A DNA stretch of 64,000 nt from Blattabacterium cuenoti (GTDB taxonomy: Bacteria; Bacteroidota; Bacteroidia; Flavobacteriales; Blattabacteriaceae): assembly GCF_014252455.1 (NCBI RefSeq), contig NZ_CP060245.1:427234-491233 (forward strand), read 5' to 3'. Under the pieces are notes generated by a model that saw only the letters and a list, made by a program, of their open reading frames with translations, had not been told where the DNA came from and did no database searches. Made by a program: the position numbers and the translations under genes. Within the stretch, counting starts at the first letter, position 1. Each line of letters starts with the position of its first letter. Positions 56,487 through 64,000 of the stretch are shown one piece after another.

Positions 56487-56684
56487 TTATTCTTCTTGTT
56501 TTAATTTCATTTTTTCTCTATATTTAGCTTTTAAAATTTCATTTCTTCTTCCTTCAGAAGGTTTTATATATTGTTGTCTTTCTCTAAATTCTTTTAAAAT
56601 ACGTGTTTTATCAAATTTTTTTTTACATTTTTTCAATGCTTTATCAATAGATTCTCCTTCTCTAACTGTTGTAATTAATATCAT
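56487..56684 (-). CDS. rpsU: 30S ribosomal protein S21
   Basis: The 65-residue basic protein shows the S21 opening VREGESIDKALKKCKKKFDKT and continues EFRERQQYIKPSEGRRNEI, both diagnostic. S21 helps position mRNA on the 30S platform. In Bacteroidetes, S21 with S18 and S6 has been implicated in hiding the anti-Shine-Dalgarno sequence, in keeping with the lack of Shine-Dalgarno sites in this window. It begins 17 bases after tRNA-Val(GAC). Confidence 0.95.
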   Translation of the reverse strand: MILITTVREGESIDKALKKCKKKFDKTRILKEFRERQQYIKPSEGRRNEILKAKYREKMKLKQEE

Positions 56685-56700
56685 AATAAAAAAATTATAG

Positions 56701-56775
56701 TGGACATTATCGGATTTGAACCGACGTCCTCTACTCTGTCAAAGTAGTGCTCTTCCCCTACTGAGCTAAATGTCC
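56701..56775 (-). tRNA. tRNA-Val(GAC)
   Basis: A 75-base minus-strand cloverleaf with acceptor GGACATT/AATGTCC, D-stem GCTC/GAGC, anticodon stem CTACT/AGTAG, loop TTGACAG (anticodon GAC) and T-stem GTCGG/CCGAT. The discriminator is A. With tRNA-Val(UAC) at 16019 it covers all valine codons. Confidence 0.93.
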
Positions 56776-56795
56776 TTTGTTTTTTTTTATTTTAA

Positions 56796-56803
56796 CAAAA
56801 TTA
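56796..56803 (-). promoter_or_regulatory. Possible -7 element for the tRNA-Val-rpsU-aroE-ribD unit
   Basis: The minus strand reads TAATTTTG, matching TAnnTTTG, about 20 bases upstream of the tRNA 5' end. No clean TTTG is seen at -33. Confidence 0.4.
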
Positions 56804-56813
56804 AATATTTTTT

Positions 56814-56836
56814 AATTACATAAAAATTATGTGATT
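56814..56836. repeat. Inverted repeat before recG
   Basis: AATTACATAA-AAA-TTATGTGATT forms a near-perfect stem about 14 bases before the recG ATG and in the divergent space with tRNA-Val. It could be an operator or a 5'-leader hairpin; no regulator is suggested. Confidence 0.3.
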
Positions 56837-56849
56837 TAAATATAAAACA

Positions 56850-58925
56850 ATGTATCAAGATTTTTTAGAAAAATCTATAGATAATTTAAAAGGGTTAAAT
56901 AAATTAAATTTAAAAAAAATTTTTTTTTTAAAAAAAGAATTAAAAATTTATACTTATGAAGATTTATTACTTTTTTATCCAAAAACATATATTCATTATT
57001 CTATAAAAAATATATCCGAATTAAAAAAAAATACAAACGATAAAATTCAAATATTAGGAAATATTACTCAATATAAAAAAATACAATCTAAAAATAAAAA
57101 AGAAATATTAATCGCACGTTTTGAAGATTCTACAGGTTTTATTGAATTAATATGGTTTCAAAAAATTAATTTTTTTTTAAAAAATATTGAAATAAATAAA
57201 CCTATAATAGTTATTGGAAAAATAAAACGTTTTAAAGAAAAAATACAAATTTTTCATCCTAATTTTAAAAAATTTAAAAACAATTATTCTTCTATATATC
57301 CAATATATCATATTCCAAAAAAAATACAACAATATGGAATAAATAATTGTTTTATAGAAAAAATATTAAAAAATTTAATAGAAGAATCTAAAAATATAGA
57401 ATTTAAAGATTTTTTTAGAAAAAAAAATTTATTTATCAAACAATTAATGACAAAAAAAGAAGCATTAAAACAAATACATTTTCCTAAATCTTTAAAAGAT
57501 TTATCTAATGCACGATATCGTTTAAAATTTGAAGAATTGTTTTTTTTACAATTATCTATTTTATATAAAAAAAATAATCAAAAAATTTCTATAGGATATC
57601 CTTTTTTAAAATTAGGAAAGAATTTTTATAATTTTTATAAATATTTTTTACCATTTACTTTAACAGATGAACAAAAAAAAGTCTTTAAAGAAATATATCA
57701 AGATTTAAAGAAACCTATACAAATGAACAGATTATTACAAGGAGATGTAGGATCTGGAAAAACAATAATCGCAATATTAACAATGCTTGTTGCTTCAGAT
57801 AATGGAATGCAATCTTGTTTAATGGTTCCTACTGAAGTTTTAGCGATACAACATTATTTTTCTATTAAAAAAATGTTTTTAAATTTTAATGAAATTAAAA
57901 TAGAACTATTAACTAGTTCTACTTCTAATAAAAAAAAAAAAAATATTTATAATAATATTAAAATAGGAAAAATATCAATTTTAATAGGAACACATTCATT
58001 AATTCAAGAAAATCTTAAATTTAAAAATTTAGGATTAGCTATTATAGATGAACAACAAAAATTTGGAGTAATACAAAGATCTAAAATTTGGAAAAAAAAT
58101 AAAATTCCTCCTCATATTTTAATTATGACTGCTACCCCTATTCCTAGAACTTTAGCTATGACTTTTTATAATAATTTAAAAATGTCTATAATTAAAGAAT
58201 TACCTTTAAATAGAAAACCTATTAAAACTATTCATTTTTATAAAAAAAATAAATTTAAAATTATTGAAATAATTAAAAATAAAATTTTAAAAAATCAACA
58301 AATATATATTATTTATCCTACTATAGAATCAAAAAAAAATAAATACCAAAATTTGGTAACTGGATATCAATTTTTTAAAAAAAAATTAAAAAAATGGGAA
58401 AATAATATTGGAGTTTTACATGGAAAAATGACCTATAAAGAAAAAGAAAATAAAATGAATCAATTTTTAAAAGGAGATATTAAAATAATGATTAGTACTA
58501 CAGTAATAGAGGTCGGGATAGATGTTCCTAATGCTTCAATTATTGTTATAGAAAATGCAGAATATTTTGGATTATCTCAATTACATCAATTAAGAGGTAG
58601 AGTAGGTCGAGGGGAACATCAAAGTTATTGTTACCTTATCACTAATAATTTTATGAGTCCAGAAAATTTTTTTAAAATAAATGTTATGTGTAGCACAAAT
58701 AATGGATTAGAAATTGCTAAAAAAGATCTTAATTTACGAGGAAGTGGAGATTTAACAGGAACTAAACAAAGTGGAAAAAATTATTTACGAATTGCAAATT
58801 TTATCAAAGATTATCAATTATTAAAAAAAGTAATTCCAATTGCTAAAAACTTTTTTTATAAAAATCCTAATTTTTTATTTAATCATAAAAAAATAAAAAA
58901 TTTTTTTTTAGAAAAAATTAGTTAA
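56850..58925 (+). CDS. recG: ATP-dependent DNA helicase RecG
   Basis: RecG reverses stalled forks and acts on Holliday junctions. The 691-residue protein has the N-terminal wedge/OB domain (about residues 50-170), then the helicase core with GDVGSGKT, TATPIPRTLAM, VIEVGIDVPNA, and QLRGRVGRGEHQSYCYL. Motif II reads DEQQKFGV instead of the usual DEQH(R)FGV; the His to Gln change is at a residue that couples ATP hydrolysis to movement in related helicases. Length is normal. An A14 run (57930-57943) is in frame. It is followed by the UvrD-type helicase after 17 bases. Confidence 0.94.
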   Translation: MYQDFLEKSIDNLKGLNKLNLKKIFFLKKELKIYTYEDLLLFYPKTYIHYSIKNISELKKNTNDKIQILGNITQYKKIQSKNKKEILIARFEDSTGFIELIWFQKINFFLKNIEINKPIIVIGKIKRFKEKIQIFHPNFKKFKNNYSSIYPIYHIPKKIQQYGINNCFIEKILKNLIEESKNIEFKDFFRKKNLFIKQLMTKKEALKQIHFPKSLKDLSNARYRLKFEELFFLQLSILYKKNNQKISIGYPFLKLGKNFYNFYKYFLPFTLTDEQKKVFKEIYQDLKKPIQMNRLLQGDVGSGKTIIAILTMLVASDNGMQSCLMVPTEVLAIQHYFSIKKMFLNFNEIKIELLTSSTSNKKKKNIYNNIKIGKISILIGTHSLIQENLKFKNLGLAIIDEQQKFGVIQRSKIWKKNKIPPHILIMTATPIPRTLAMTFYNNLKMSIIKELPLNRKPIKTIHFYKKNKFKIIEIIKNKILKNQQIYIIYPTIESKKNKYQNLVTGYQFFKKKLKKWENNIGVLHGKMTYKEKENKMNQFLKGDIKIMISTTVIEVGIDVPNASIIVIENAEYFGLSQLHQLRGRVGRGEHQSYCYLITNNFMSPENFFKINVMCSTNNGLEIAKKDLNLRGSGDLTGTKQSGKNYLRIANFIKDYQLLKKVIPIAKNFFYKNPNFLFNHKKIKNFFLEKIS

Positions 58926-58942
58926 TATAAAAATATGAAAAT

Positions 58943-61042
58943 ATGATTAAGAATGATATAATATTTTCATCTCTTAATAGTTATCAACGTAAAATTATAA
59001 AAACTATTCATGGTCCAATCGTAGTTATTGCAGCCGCAGGATCAGGAAAAACTCGTGTTATTACTCATCGTATAGCTCATATGATACATAATATAGGAAT
59101 TAATCCATCTAATATTTTAGCATTAACTTTTACGAATAAAGCTGCTAAAGAAATGAAAAATAGAATATCAAATATGATGGATAAAATAGATTTTAATAAA
59201 ATTTCTTTAGGAACATTTCATTCTATATTTTCTAGTATTCTAAGAAAAGAATCTCATTATTTAGGATATAAATCTAATTATATCATTTATGATCAAAAAG
59301 ATTCAGAAAATGTTATAAAAAAAATATTAGAAGATTTTAATTATAAAAAAACCTCTTTTAATCCTAAAAAAATAAGACAAATAATATCACAATATAAAAA
59401 TAATTTAAAAAAGAAAAAATTTTCTAATGATATACAAAATATTTATAAATGTTATATTCAACGATGTTTTAAAGCAGAAGCTTTAGATTTTGATGATATT
59501 TTACTTCATACAAATTATTTATTTTTTCATTTTCCAAAAATTTTACAAAAATATCAAGAAAAATATAAGTATATATTGATTGATGAATATCAAGATACTA
59601 ATATTTCTCAAAATAATATTATTAAAAATTTATCTTCTAAACATAGAAATGTTTTTGTGGTAGGAGATGATTCTCAAAGTATTTATGCTTTTAGAGGAGC
59701 AAATATTGCTAATATTTTAAATTTTCATAAAGATTATAAAGGAGCTAAAATTTTTCGTCTTGAACAAAATTATCGTTCCACTTATCATATTGTAGAAGCA
59801 TCTAATAATATTATTTCTTTTAATAAAAATCAACTGTTTAAAAAAGTTTGGACTAAAAATGAAAAAGGTGAAAAAATTAAAATATATCTAGCTTATTCTG
59901 AAAAAGAAGAAGCTAGATATATTGCTTGTTCTATTATATCAATTCAAAAAAATACTAAACTTAAAAATAAAGATTTTGCTATTCTTTATAGAAATAATAT
60001 ACAATCTCATATATTAGAACATGCTTTAAAAGAAAAAAAAATTCCATATAAAATATATGGATATATATCTTTTTATCAACGTAAAGAAATTAAAGATTTA
60101 TTAGCTTATTTTAGATTAATTAATAATCCTAATGATGAAGAATCTTTATTACGTATAATAAAAAAAAAAACAACTAATAAAAAAATAATTAATTTAATAT
60201 TAAATTTTTCTAAAAAAGAAAATAAAACTATATATCATATTTTTAATTATAAAAAAAATTATCAAAAATTTTTAAAAAAAATAAATAAAAAAACAAAAAA
60301 TATATTTGAAAATTTAATTATTACAATTAATGATTTACGTTTTAAATTAAAAAATACTAATATTTATATAATAGCAAAAAAGATTATTAATATTTTAGAA
60401 AAAAAAAAAAAATATTATAATTATGAAAATTTTCAATATATATTAAATAATATATCTTATTATCTTGATGAACAAAAAAAATTAAAAAATAATGGGAACA
60501 TTAGTTTATCTGGTTTTTTACAATTTTTTTCTTTAAAAGAAGAAATAGATAATGAAGTTCCCAATAACAATAAAGTCTCATTAATGACAATTCATTTATC
60601 AAAAGGTTTAGAATTTTCAGTAGTTTTTATTACAGGATTAGAAGAAAATTTATTTCCTTCAAAATCTAGTTTAGAAAATGAATTTCAATTAGAAGAAGAA
60701 CGTCGTTTATTTTATGTAGCTTTAACTAGAGCTCAAAAAAAAGCGATATTAACCTATACCAAATATCGTTTTTTATGGGGGAAAAAAATTATCAATACTC
60801 CTAGTCGTTTTATTCAAGAATTAAATAAAAAAATAATACATAAAAATAAAGAAAAAAGAATATCTTTCCCTTCACAACAGGACAAATTTTTAAATAAAGG
60901 TGTAAAAGTTTTTCATTCTCATTTTGGAATAGGAACAATATTAAATTTACAAAATCAAAAAAAAATAGCTATAATTAAATTTCAAACATCAGGGAAAAAA
61001 AAAATTTTATTAAAATTAGCTAAACTTATTATTTATTCCTAA
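58943..61042 (+). CDS. UvrD/PcrA-type DNA helicase
   Basis: The 699-residue SF1A helicase shows the Q-motif region LNSYQRKII, Walker A AAAGSGKTRVITHRI, TFTNKAAKEMKNRI, LIDEYQDTN, GDDSQSIYAFRGAN, LEQNYRST, TIHLSKGLEFSVVFITG and YVALTRAQ. The C-terminal Tudor-like FHSHFGIGTILNL block, which binds RNA polymerase in PcrA, is also present. It functions in repair or in removing obstacles for replication. PcrA versus UvrD cannot be decided from motifs. An A14 run at 60399-60412 is in frame. It lies directly after recG, suggesting a repair operon. Confidence 0.92.
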   Translation: MIKNDIIFSSLNSYQRKIIKTIHGPIVVIAAAGSGKTRVITHRIAHMIHNIGINPSNILALTFTNKAAKEMKNRISNMMDKIDFNKISLGTFHSIFSSILRKESHYLGYKSNYIIYDQKDSENVIKKILEDFNYKKTSFNPKKIRQIISQYKNNLKKKKFSNDIQNIYKCYIQRCFKAEALDFDDILLHTNYLFFHFPKILQKYQEKYKYILIDEYQDTNISQNNIIKNLSSKHRNVFVVGDDSQSIYAFRGANIANILNFHKDYKGAKIFRLEQNYRSTYHIVEASNNIISFNKNQLFKKVWTKNEKGEKIKIYLAYSEKEEARYIACSIISIQKNTKLKNKDFAILYRNNIQSHILEHALKEKKIPYKIYGYISFYQRKEIKDLLAYFRLINNPNDEESLLRIIKKKTTNKKIINLILNFSKKENKTIYHIFNYKKNYQKFLKKINKKTKNIFENLIITINDLRFKLKNTNIYIIAKKIINILEKKKKYYNYENFQYILNNISYYLDEQKKLKNNGNISLSGFLQFFSLKEEIDNEVPNNNKVSLMTIHLSKGLEFSVVFITGLEENLFPSKSSLENEFQLEEERRLFYVALTRAQKKAILTYTKYRFLWGKKIINTPSRFIQELNKKIIHKNKEKRISFPSQQDKFLNKGVKVFHSHFGIGTILNLQNQKKIAIIKFQTSGKKKILLKLAKLIIYS

Positions 61043-61060
61043 TATTTTTTTTACAAAATT

Positions 61061-62029
61061 ATGGATAAAAAAAAAAAATTAAATTTTTTTTTACAAAAAT
61101 TAATTTGCATTGTATCTATAATTTTATTTTTTATTAAATTATTTACTTGGTATATAACTTCTTCTATTTCTATATTTAGTGATGCAATGGAAAGTATCAG
61201 TAATATTATTAGTAGTGTCATAGGCTTATACAGTCTCTATATATCTTCTTTACCAAAAGATAAAAATCATCCATATGGTCATGGAAAAATAGAATTTATA
61301 TCAACAGCTATAGAAGGGGTTTTAATATCTATTGTAAGTTTTTTAATTTTTATAAAAATTTTTATACGTATTAAATATCATAATATTTTTTTATCTAGAT
61401 TAGATTATGGAATATTTTTTATGTTTTTTACTGCTATTATCAATTATTTTTTAGGTTTTTTTGCTTGTAAAATAGGAAATAAAAATAGAGTATTAACGTT
61501 AATAGCTAGTGGTAAACATCTAAAAATAGATACTTATTCTACTTTTGGAATAATAATAGGATTATTATTATTAAACATAACAAAATGTATATGGATAGAT
61601 CCTATAATATCTATTATTTTTTCATTTATAATTTTATATACTGGTTTTCAATTATTAAGAAATGCAATAGCTGGAATTATGGATGAATCTGATAAAAATC
61701 TTTTGCAAGATTTATCTTTTTATATTAATGAACAAAGAAATATTCATTGGATTGATCTTCATCATTTAAAAATTATTAAATATGGAAGCTCTTTACATAT
61801 TGATTGTCATTTAACAGTTCCATGGTTTTTTAATATAAAAGAAGCTAATAAAGAAGTTTATAATTTAACAAAATTAACAAATAAATTTGTACATAAAGTA
61901 GAATTATCCGTCCATGTAGACGCTTGTACAGAGAATCATTGTAAATTATGTTGCAATTTTACATGTAAAATGAGAAAAAATTTATTCCAAAAAAAAGTTT
62001 TTTGGACATTAGAAAAAACCTCCTTTTAA
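61061..62029 (+). CDS. Cation diffusion facilitator transporter
   Basis: The 322-residue protein has about six membrane segments in the N-terminal part (to about residue 205) and a cytoplasmic C-terminal domain, the layout of CDF metal-proton antiporters that export Zn, Fe, Co or Mn. The conserved HPYGHGKIEFIS and FSDAMESISN motifs hold His/Asp metal ligands, with a DxxxD-type pair in the fifth helix region. The end is cysteine-rich (DACTENHCKLCCNFTCK), often seen in Bacteroidetes CDF proteins; metal preference is not clear. It is 19 bases downstream of the helicase gene. Confidence 0.88.
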   Translation: MDKKKKLNFFLQKLICIVSIILFFIKLFTWYITSSISIFSDAMESISNIISSVIGLYSLYISSLPKDKNHPYGHGKIEFISTAIEGVLISIVSFLIFIKIFIRIKYHNIFLSRLDYGIFFMFFTAIINYFLGFFACKIGNKNRVLTLIASGKHLKIDTYSTFGIIIGLLLLNITKCIWIDPIISIIFSFIILYTGFQLLRNAIAGIMDESDKNLLQDLSFYINEQRNIHWIDLHHLKIIKYGSSLHIDCHLTVPWFFNIKEANKEVYNLTKLTNKFVHKVELSVHVDACTENHCKLCCNFTCKMRKNLFQKKVFWTLEKTSF

Positions 62030-62080
62030 TAGAAAATAATAAAAAAAAAGATCTTATTTTTATTCATAAAATAAATCCAT

Positions 62081-62671
62081 ATGGAATATAATACTAATCG
62101 TTTTAAATTGGTTATCCCAGAATATGGTAGAAATATTCATAAAATGATTGCTTATGCAATTAAAATAAAAAACAGAAAAAAACGTAATCGTTGTGCATTG
62201 AGTATCATTAAATTAATGACAGATTCTAATCTAAGATTTAATAAAGCATTTCCTTATTTTCAACATAAATTATGGAACCAATTATTAATTATGTCTAGAT
62301 ATCAATTAGATATTGATACACCTTTTCCTAAATATCATCCAGATAAATTCAAAACTTCTTTTTATAAAGCTGTATATCCTGAATATTTAACTAATTTTAG
62401 ATATTATGGTAAAATTATAAGAAATATGATCCATGTTGCTATTCATTGTAAAAATGAACAAAAAAAAGAAGGATTATTATATGCTATAGCAAATACTATG
62501 AAAAAAAATTATTTAAGATGGAATAAAAATTTAGTAGAAGATAATGTAATTTTTCAAGATTTAAAAAAACTTTCAAAAGGAAAAATATGTTTAATGAATA
62601 ATATGGATCCATTATTACAATGTTCTTATCTCCTTTATAAACATAAATATAAAAAAAAAAAAAAAAAATGA
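62081..62671 (+). CDS. DUF4290 family protein, ending in an A18 run
   Basis: A 196-residue protein of the DUF4290 family, known almost only from Bacteroidetes, of unknown function, and commonly next to murA as here. The start YNTNRFKLVIPEYGRNIHKMI is the family hallmark, followed by FPKYHPDKF. No membrane segment or signal peptide is visible; composition is basic. The last codons are read from eighteen consecutive As (62651-62668), giving six lysines and then TGA. Slippage here would only alter the tail. The murA ATG begins at the base after the stop codon. Confidence 0.85.
   Translation: MEYNTNRFKLVIPEYGRNIHKMIAYAIKIKNRKKRNRCALSIIKLMTDSNLRFNKAFPYFQHKLWNQLLIMSRYQLDIDTPFPKYHPDKFKTSFYKAVYPEYLTNFRYYGKIIRNMIHVAIHCKNEQKKEGLLYAIANTMKKNYLRWNKNLVEDNVIFQDLKKLSKGKICLMNNMDPLLQCSYLLYKHKYKKKKKK
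62651..62668 (+). repeat. A18 homopolymer at the DUF4290/murA junction
   Basis: Eighteen As in a row, the longest homopolymer I found in the window. It encodes the lysine tail of the DUF4290 protein and lies only four bases before the murA ATG. Confidence 0.9.
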
Positions 62672-63979
62672 ATGGCTACTTTTAAAATAAAAGGAGGAAT
62701 TTCATTAAAAGGAGAAATTCAACCACAAGGAGCTAAAAATGAAGCTTTACAAGTTTTATGTGCAACTTTATTAACTGAAGAAAAATTAAGAATAAAAAAT
62801 ATCCCTAATATAGGAGATGTACAATGTTTAATTAACATATTAAAATATTTAGGAGTAAAAGTTATAAAAAATAATATTGGAGATTATACTTTTCAAGCTA
62901 AAGAAATTAATTTAAAATATTTAAATACAAAAAAATTTCATAGATATGGAAAATTGATTAGAGGATCTATTATGATTATTGGTCCATTATTAACTAGATT
63001 TAAAAAAGTAAATATGCCTATTCCTGGAGGAGATAAAATTGGACGTAGACGTTTGGATGTCCATTTAAAAGGGTTTAAATTATTAGGAAGTAATATAGAT
63101 TATTCTAATCATCATCAATCTTTTTTATTTTCAACTTCTTCTTTAATAGGTAATTATATTCTTTTAGAGGAAGCTTCTATTACAGGTACTGCTAATATTA
63201 TTATGGCTTCTACTTTAGCAAAAGGAATAACTACTATTTATAATGCAGCATGTGAACCTTATATACAACAATTATGTAAATTGTTAATAAAAATGGGAGC
63301 TAAAATTAAAGGTATTGGTTCTAATTTAATTAAAATTATTGGAATTAAAAAATTAGGTGGATGTACTCATACAATTTTACCTGATATGATAGAAATAGGA
63401 AGTTGGATAGGATTAGCTGCAATTACTCATTCTGAATTGAAAATTAAAAATGTAAGTTGGAAAAATTTAGGAATTATTCCTAATACATTTAAAATGATGG
63501 GAATAAAATTAGAAAAAATTAATGATGATATTTATATTCCATATCAAAAATCATATAAAATTCAAAAATTATTAAATAACGCTATATTAACTTTATCTGA
63601 TGCTCCATGGCCAGGATTAACTCCAGATTTACTAAGTATTTTAACTGTAGTAGCTACACAAGCTAAAGGATGTGTTTTAATTCATCAAAAAATGTTCGAA
63701 AGTAGATTATTTTTTGTAGATAAATTAATTGAAATGGGAGCACAAATCATATTATGTGATCCTCATAGAGCTACTATTATAGGTTTAAATCATCAATATC
63801 CTTTAAAAGGATCTATATTAAATTCTCCAGATATAAGAGCAGGAATATCTCTTCTTATAGCAGCACTTTCTGCTAAAGGAACAAGTATTATAAAAAATAT
63901 AGAACAAATAGATAGAGGATATGAAAATATAGATCAAAGATTACGAATTTTAGGAGCTCAAATTATCCGTATAGAATAA
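62672..63979 (+). CDS. murA: UDP-N-acetylglucosamine 1-carboxyvinyltransferase, Asp-type
   Basis: MurA adds enolpyruvate from PEP to UDP-GlcNAc, the first committed step of peptidoglycan synthesis. The 435-residue protein opens IKGGISLKGEIQPQGAKNEAL with the substrate lysine Lys22. The active-site loop reads PGGDKIGRRRLDVH, so the usual catalytic Cys (PGGCxIG) is Asp121. An Asp at this place is found in Bacteroidetes and some other groups and makes MurA insensitive to fosfomycin. Later blocks SITGTANIIMAS and YENIDQRLRILGA are normal. The gene follows DUF4290 directly and ends 21 bases before the window ends, with no further gene visible. Confidence 0.95.
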   Translation: MATFKIKGGISLKGEIQPQGAKNEALQVLCATLLTEEKLRIKNIPNIGDVQCLINILKYLGVKVIKNNIGDYTFQAKEINLKYLNTKKFHRYGKLIRGSIMIIGPLLTRFKKVNMPIPGGDKIGRRRLDVHLKGFKLLGSNIDYSNHHQSFLFSTSSLIGNYILLEEASITGTANIIMASTLAKGITTIYNAACEPYIQQLCKLLIKMGAKIKGIGSNLIKIIGIKKLGGCTHTILPDMIEIGSWIGLAAITHSELKIKNVSWKNLGIIPNTFKMMGIKLEKINDDIYIPYQKSYKIQKLLNNAILTLSDAPWPGLTPDLLSILTVVATQAKGCVLIHQKMFESRLFFVDKLIEMGAQIILCDPHRATIIGLNHQYPLKGSILNSPDIRAGISLLIAALSAKGTSIIKNIEQIDRGYENIDQRLRILGAQIIRIE

Positions 63980-64000
63980 TATTTTATAATTAATCAATTC

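Noticed and set aside
1-64000. Insertion sequences, prophage, integrons or CRISPR-Cas
   Set aside because: No transposase, integrase, phage or Cas protein and no spacer-repeat array is visible; gene content is all house-keeping.

Overview
This window is a gene-dense, extremely A+T-rich stretch of a reduced genome from an obligate insect endosymbiont in the Bacteroidetes/Flavobacteriia. The best match I can name is Blattabacterium, the cockroach symbiont; this is inferred from gene content and style, not from a database search. The clues are a Bacteroidetes-type 35-residue ribosomal protein Thx, DUF3276 and DUF4290 proteins, a five-helix-type SdhC with a large SdhA, a GIHH-type IleRS, a TTTG-N19-TAnnTTTG promoter, no Shine-Dalgarno sequences, and A-runs of 10 to 18 bases inside genes. 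I see no insertion sequences, phage or CRISPR arrays. After correcting starts, no stretch above 300 bases lacks a gene.

Layout. 1-5280: groEL end, kdsC, a PUR-domain protein, an ABC exporter, then nusB-yajC-coaE and the small Thx gene. 5282-16037: a zinc peptidase, NDH-2, menaquinone genes (isochorismate synthase and a hotdog thioesterase), idi, a PTPS-type pterin enzyme, gcvT, a MATE transporter, a DEAD-box helicase, aroC and miaA. 16019-19103: a tRNA-Val wedged between miaA and folC, then glnS. 19107-31834: one long minus-strand transcription/translation operon: promoter, four tRNAs, tuf, tRNA-Trp, secE, nusG, rplKAJL, rpoB and rpoC. 31848-38808: lspA (frame broken at an A10 run), ileS, mutS, tRNA-Gly and tRNA-Leu. 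38818-49879: guaB, a small lipoprotein, rplS, glmM, dnaB, accA, sdhBAC and a cysteine desulfurase. 50072-63979: rny, a deoxyhypusine-synthase homologue, lpd, ferredoxin, ribD (degenerate), aroE, rpsU, tRNA-Val, recG, a UvrD helicase, a cation transporter, DUF4290 and murA.

The genes give core information processing, respiration (NDH-2, succinate dehydrogenase, menaquinone), chorismate metabolism (aroE, aroC, menF), one-carbon metabolism (gcvT, folC), and envelope synthesis (murA, glmM, kdsC, lspA).

The most notable theme is decay tolerated at the level of reading frames. lspA is out of frame at an A10 run and would be restored by one extra A. secE has its only nearby ATG out of frame across another A10 run, again restored by one extra A. 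A thioesterase and the isochorismate synthase would be fused by loss of one A from an A12 run. glnS and the MATE gene have no ATG at their expected starts. The folC stop codon lies inside the tRNA-Val it precedes. Enzyme-level oddities include a RibD lacking its deaminase glutamate, a GXHH IleRS and an Asp-type MurA.
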